Assembly: GCA_013398275.1 (NCBI GenBank)
Contig: VZSE01002721.1
Span: 1,309,075 to 1,373,074 of the forward strand
Reading direction: 5' to 3'
DNA: 64,000 bases
Source of the DNA: Promerops cafer
Lineage: Eukaryota > Chordata > Aves > Passeriformes > Nectariniidae
The notes under the pieces were generated by a model. It ran no database searches. It saw only the letters and a list, made by a program, of their open reading frames with translations, and was not told the origin of the DNA. Positions 63,103 through 64,000 of this stretch are shown piece after piece. The first letter of the stretch is position 1. Each line of letters starts with the position of its first letter. Made by a program: the position numbers and the translations under genes.

Positions 63103-64000
63103 GTACGTATCCATAGGTTTCCAGTGTTCCTTCTACAAGAAGTGCCAGTGTGTGGTCTGTGCAAGCCTGTTTGTCAGTGGACATGCTCTCCTTTAGGCTT
63201 CCAGATGTATAGCCAGCCATCTATTTTTGTAACACATTTTTGTGGAAGTAATAGTGATCAAGGTCCCTGCAGAGGCATGGGAAGCTTGTTTGATGGGATA
63301 GAAGGCCCTGGTGTCAGATACGGTGAGGTTTGAGATGTATATGACCATCATTTTGTCAATACAAGGCAACAGGTGAACCCTCAGAAAATTAATTTTGCTT
63401 TTAATTATGTTTTCAAGAGTGTCAGTAAGGATTCTCCTTTGGGAATTAAATGCAGATACTAATTTCAGATGGAGTCTAATAGACATTTGTATTTCTTCTA
63501 TCAAGCTCAGCTTTTTGGCAAGAAAACCTAAGGAGGTGTTCCCGTTAGAACACCTCACTCCAGATGTTTTTTGTAGAGTAAGGTGTTTGGTCTTCTACCC
63601 GCTCCACATAAAAGAGGTAACATGGGGGTGTTATGCCAAAAACCTCTGCAAGCACCAAGGTACCAATCTGATTTAATGGTACAGAAAGTTAGGCTGGTGT
63701 CTGGGTGGGTGGCTACAACCAGCTCACTCAATGGAAGAGACATGGGATCATGGAAGAGGGGCAGGACTGGACTCATGCTCTCCTCCCAGAGTCACAGAGC
63801 TGGGTTGACAGTCAGTTTGTTAGCAAGCCTGAATAATCACCAAAAAAAAAAAATTAGCCAAGTGGGAATTGGAAGATTTGGCCTCTCTTGCTATCTTGAA
63901 ACGTTGGTCCATAAGACATTGAACTTTGCAGTAGACCAGTGGGCAGAGAAGAAGTAGCAAGCCAGGGAGATCCTAAGAAGAGGATGAGTGGGGAAATATC
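63103..64000 (+). other. CABLES1: CABLES1 intron 9, 5' part
   Basis: The intron begins at GTACGT and runs off the window. I looked for the final coding exon, which should encode the end of the cyclin-like domain, and did not find it before 64000. An A13 run lies at 63841-63853. Confidence 0.9.

Larger units (their letters stand above)
1..64000 (+). other. CABLES1: CABLES1 gene body, partial (3' part of intron 1 through 5' part of intron 9)
   Basis: The whole window lies inside one plus-strand gene. Eight exons were found by translating conserved segments and checking each border for AG acceptors, GT donors and compatible phase. Joined, they give one base plus 306 codons without a stop. The protein matches my recollection of vertebrate CABLES1 across its conserved two thirds, including the stretches RSSLETLEDIEENAPLR, DDPQWPCGKHKRV and CAGACVLLAAKIG. 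The family role (established knowledge) is an adaptor that links CDK5 or CDK2 with c-Abl or Wee1 and promotes inhibitory or regulatory tyrosine phosphorylation. It is cytoplasmic and nuclear, with antiproliferative and neuronal functions. Exon 1 (start codon, N-terminus) and the last exon (end of the cyclin-like domain, stop, 3' UTR) are outside the window. The paralogue CABLES2 is the main alternative. I prefer CABLES1 from residue-level recall, which a database search would settle. Confidence 0.9.

Noticed and set aside
63103..64000. Search for the last CABLES1 coding exon
   Set aside because: No segment with an acceptor in phase 0 encoding the end of the cyclin-like domain is present, so the exon must lie downstream of the window.

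Overview
The window is vertebrate nuclear DNA, most probably from a bird. Eight short, well-spliced exons lie on the plus strand among long AT-rich introns. Interspersed repeats are sparse. Two degraded copies resemble avian CR1 LINE 3' ends, one solo LTR is present, and no mammalian SINEs or L1 were seen. The species cannot be named from what is visible.

The only gene I can support is CABLES1 (Cdk5 and Abl enzyme substrate 1), read left to right. Exon 1, which encodes the long, poorly conserved N-terminus in mammals, lies upstream of the window. Positions 1-30643 are the 3' part of intron 1. Coding exons follow at 30644-30715, 32980-33072, 39808-39885, 49787-49886, 51387-51543, 52326-52429, 61880-61986 and 62895-63102. 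I number them exons 2-9 by analogy with the mammalian gene. All eight have GT...AG borders, and their phases join into one uninterrupted frame: 919 nt, or one base completing an exon 1 codon plus 306 codons. The final coding exon, with the end of the cyclin-box-like domain and the stop codon, lies beyond 64000.

Exons 2-4 carry the conserved basic and serine-rich linker with a proline-directed serine. Exons 5-7 carry the central conserved block. Exons 8-9 begin the C-terminal cyclin-box-like domain. From the literature on the family, CABLES1 is an adaptor that joins cyclin-dependent kinases (CDK5, CDK2) to tyrosine kinases (c-Abl, Wee1). It restrains proliferation and acts in neurite growth.

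Everything else is intronic. Items worth checking are: a long inverted repeat with miRNA-like geometry (3407-3488); a 615-bp minus-strand solo LTR with perfect 7-bp terminal inverted repeats (46213-46827); a dense CpG cluster in intron 2 (about 31845-32180) and a small one in intron 7 (56482-56561); a homeodomain-motif cluster (about 54830-55100); a pure G/T strand-asymmetric tract (55542-55670); and an in-frame ATG just upstream of exon 2, which has a weak donor. I found no operon, CRISPR array, phage, toxin or other novel multi-gene system, and none should be inferred.
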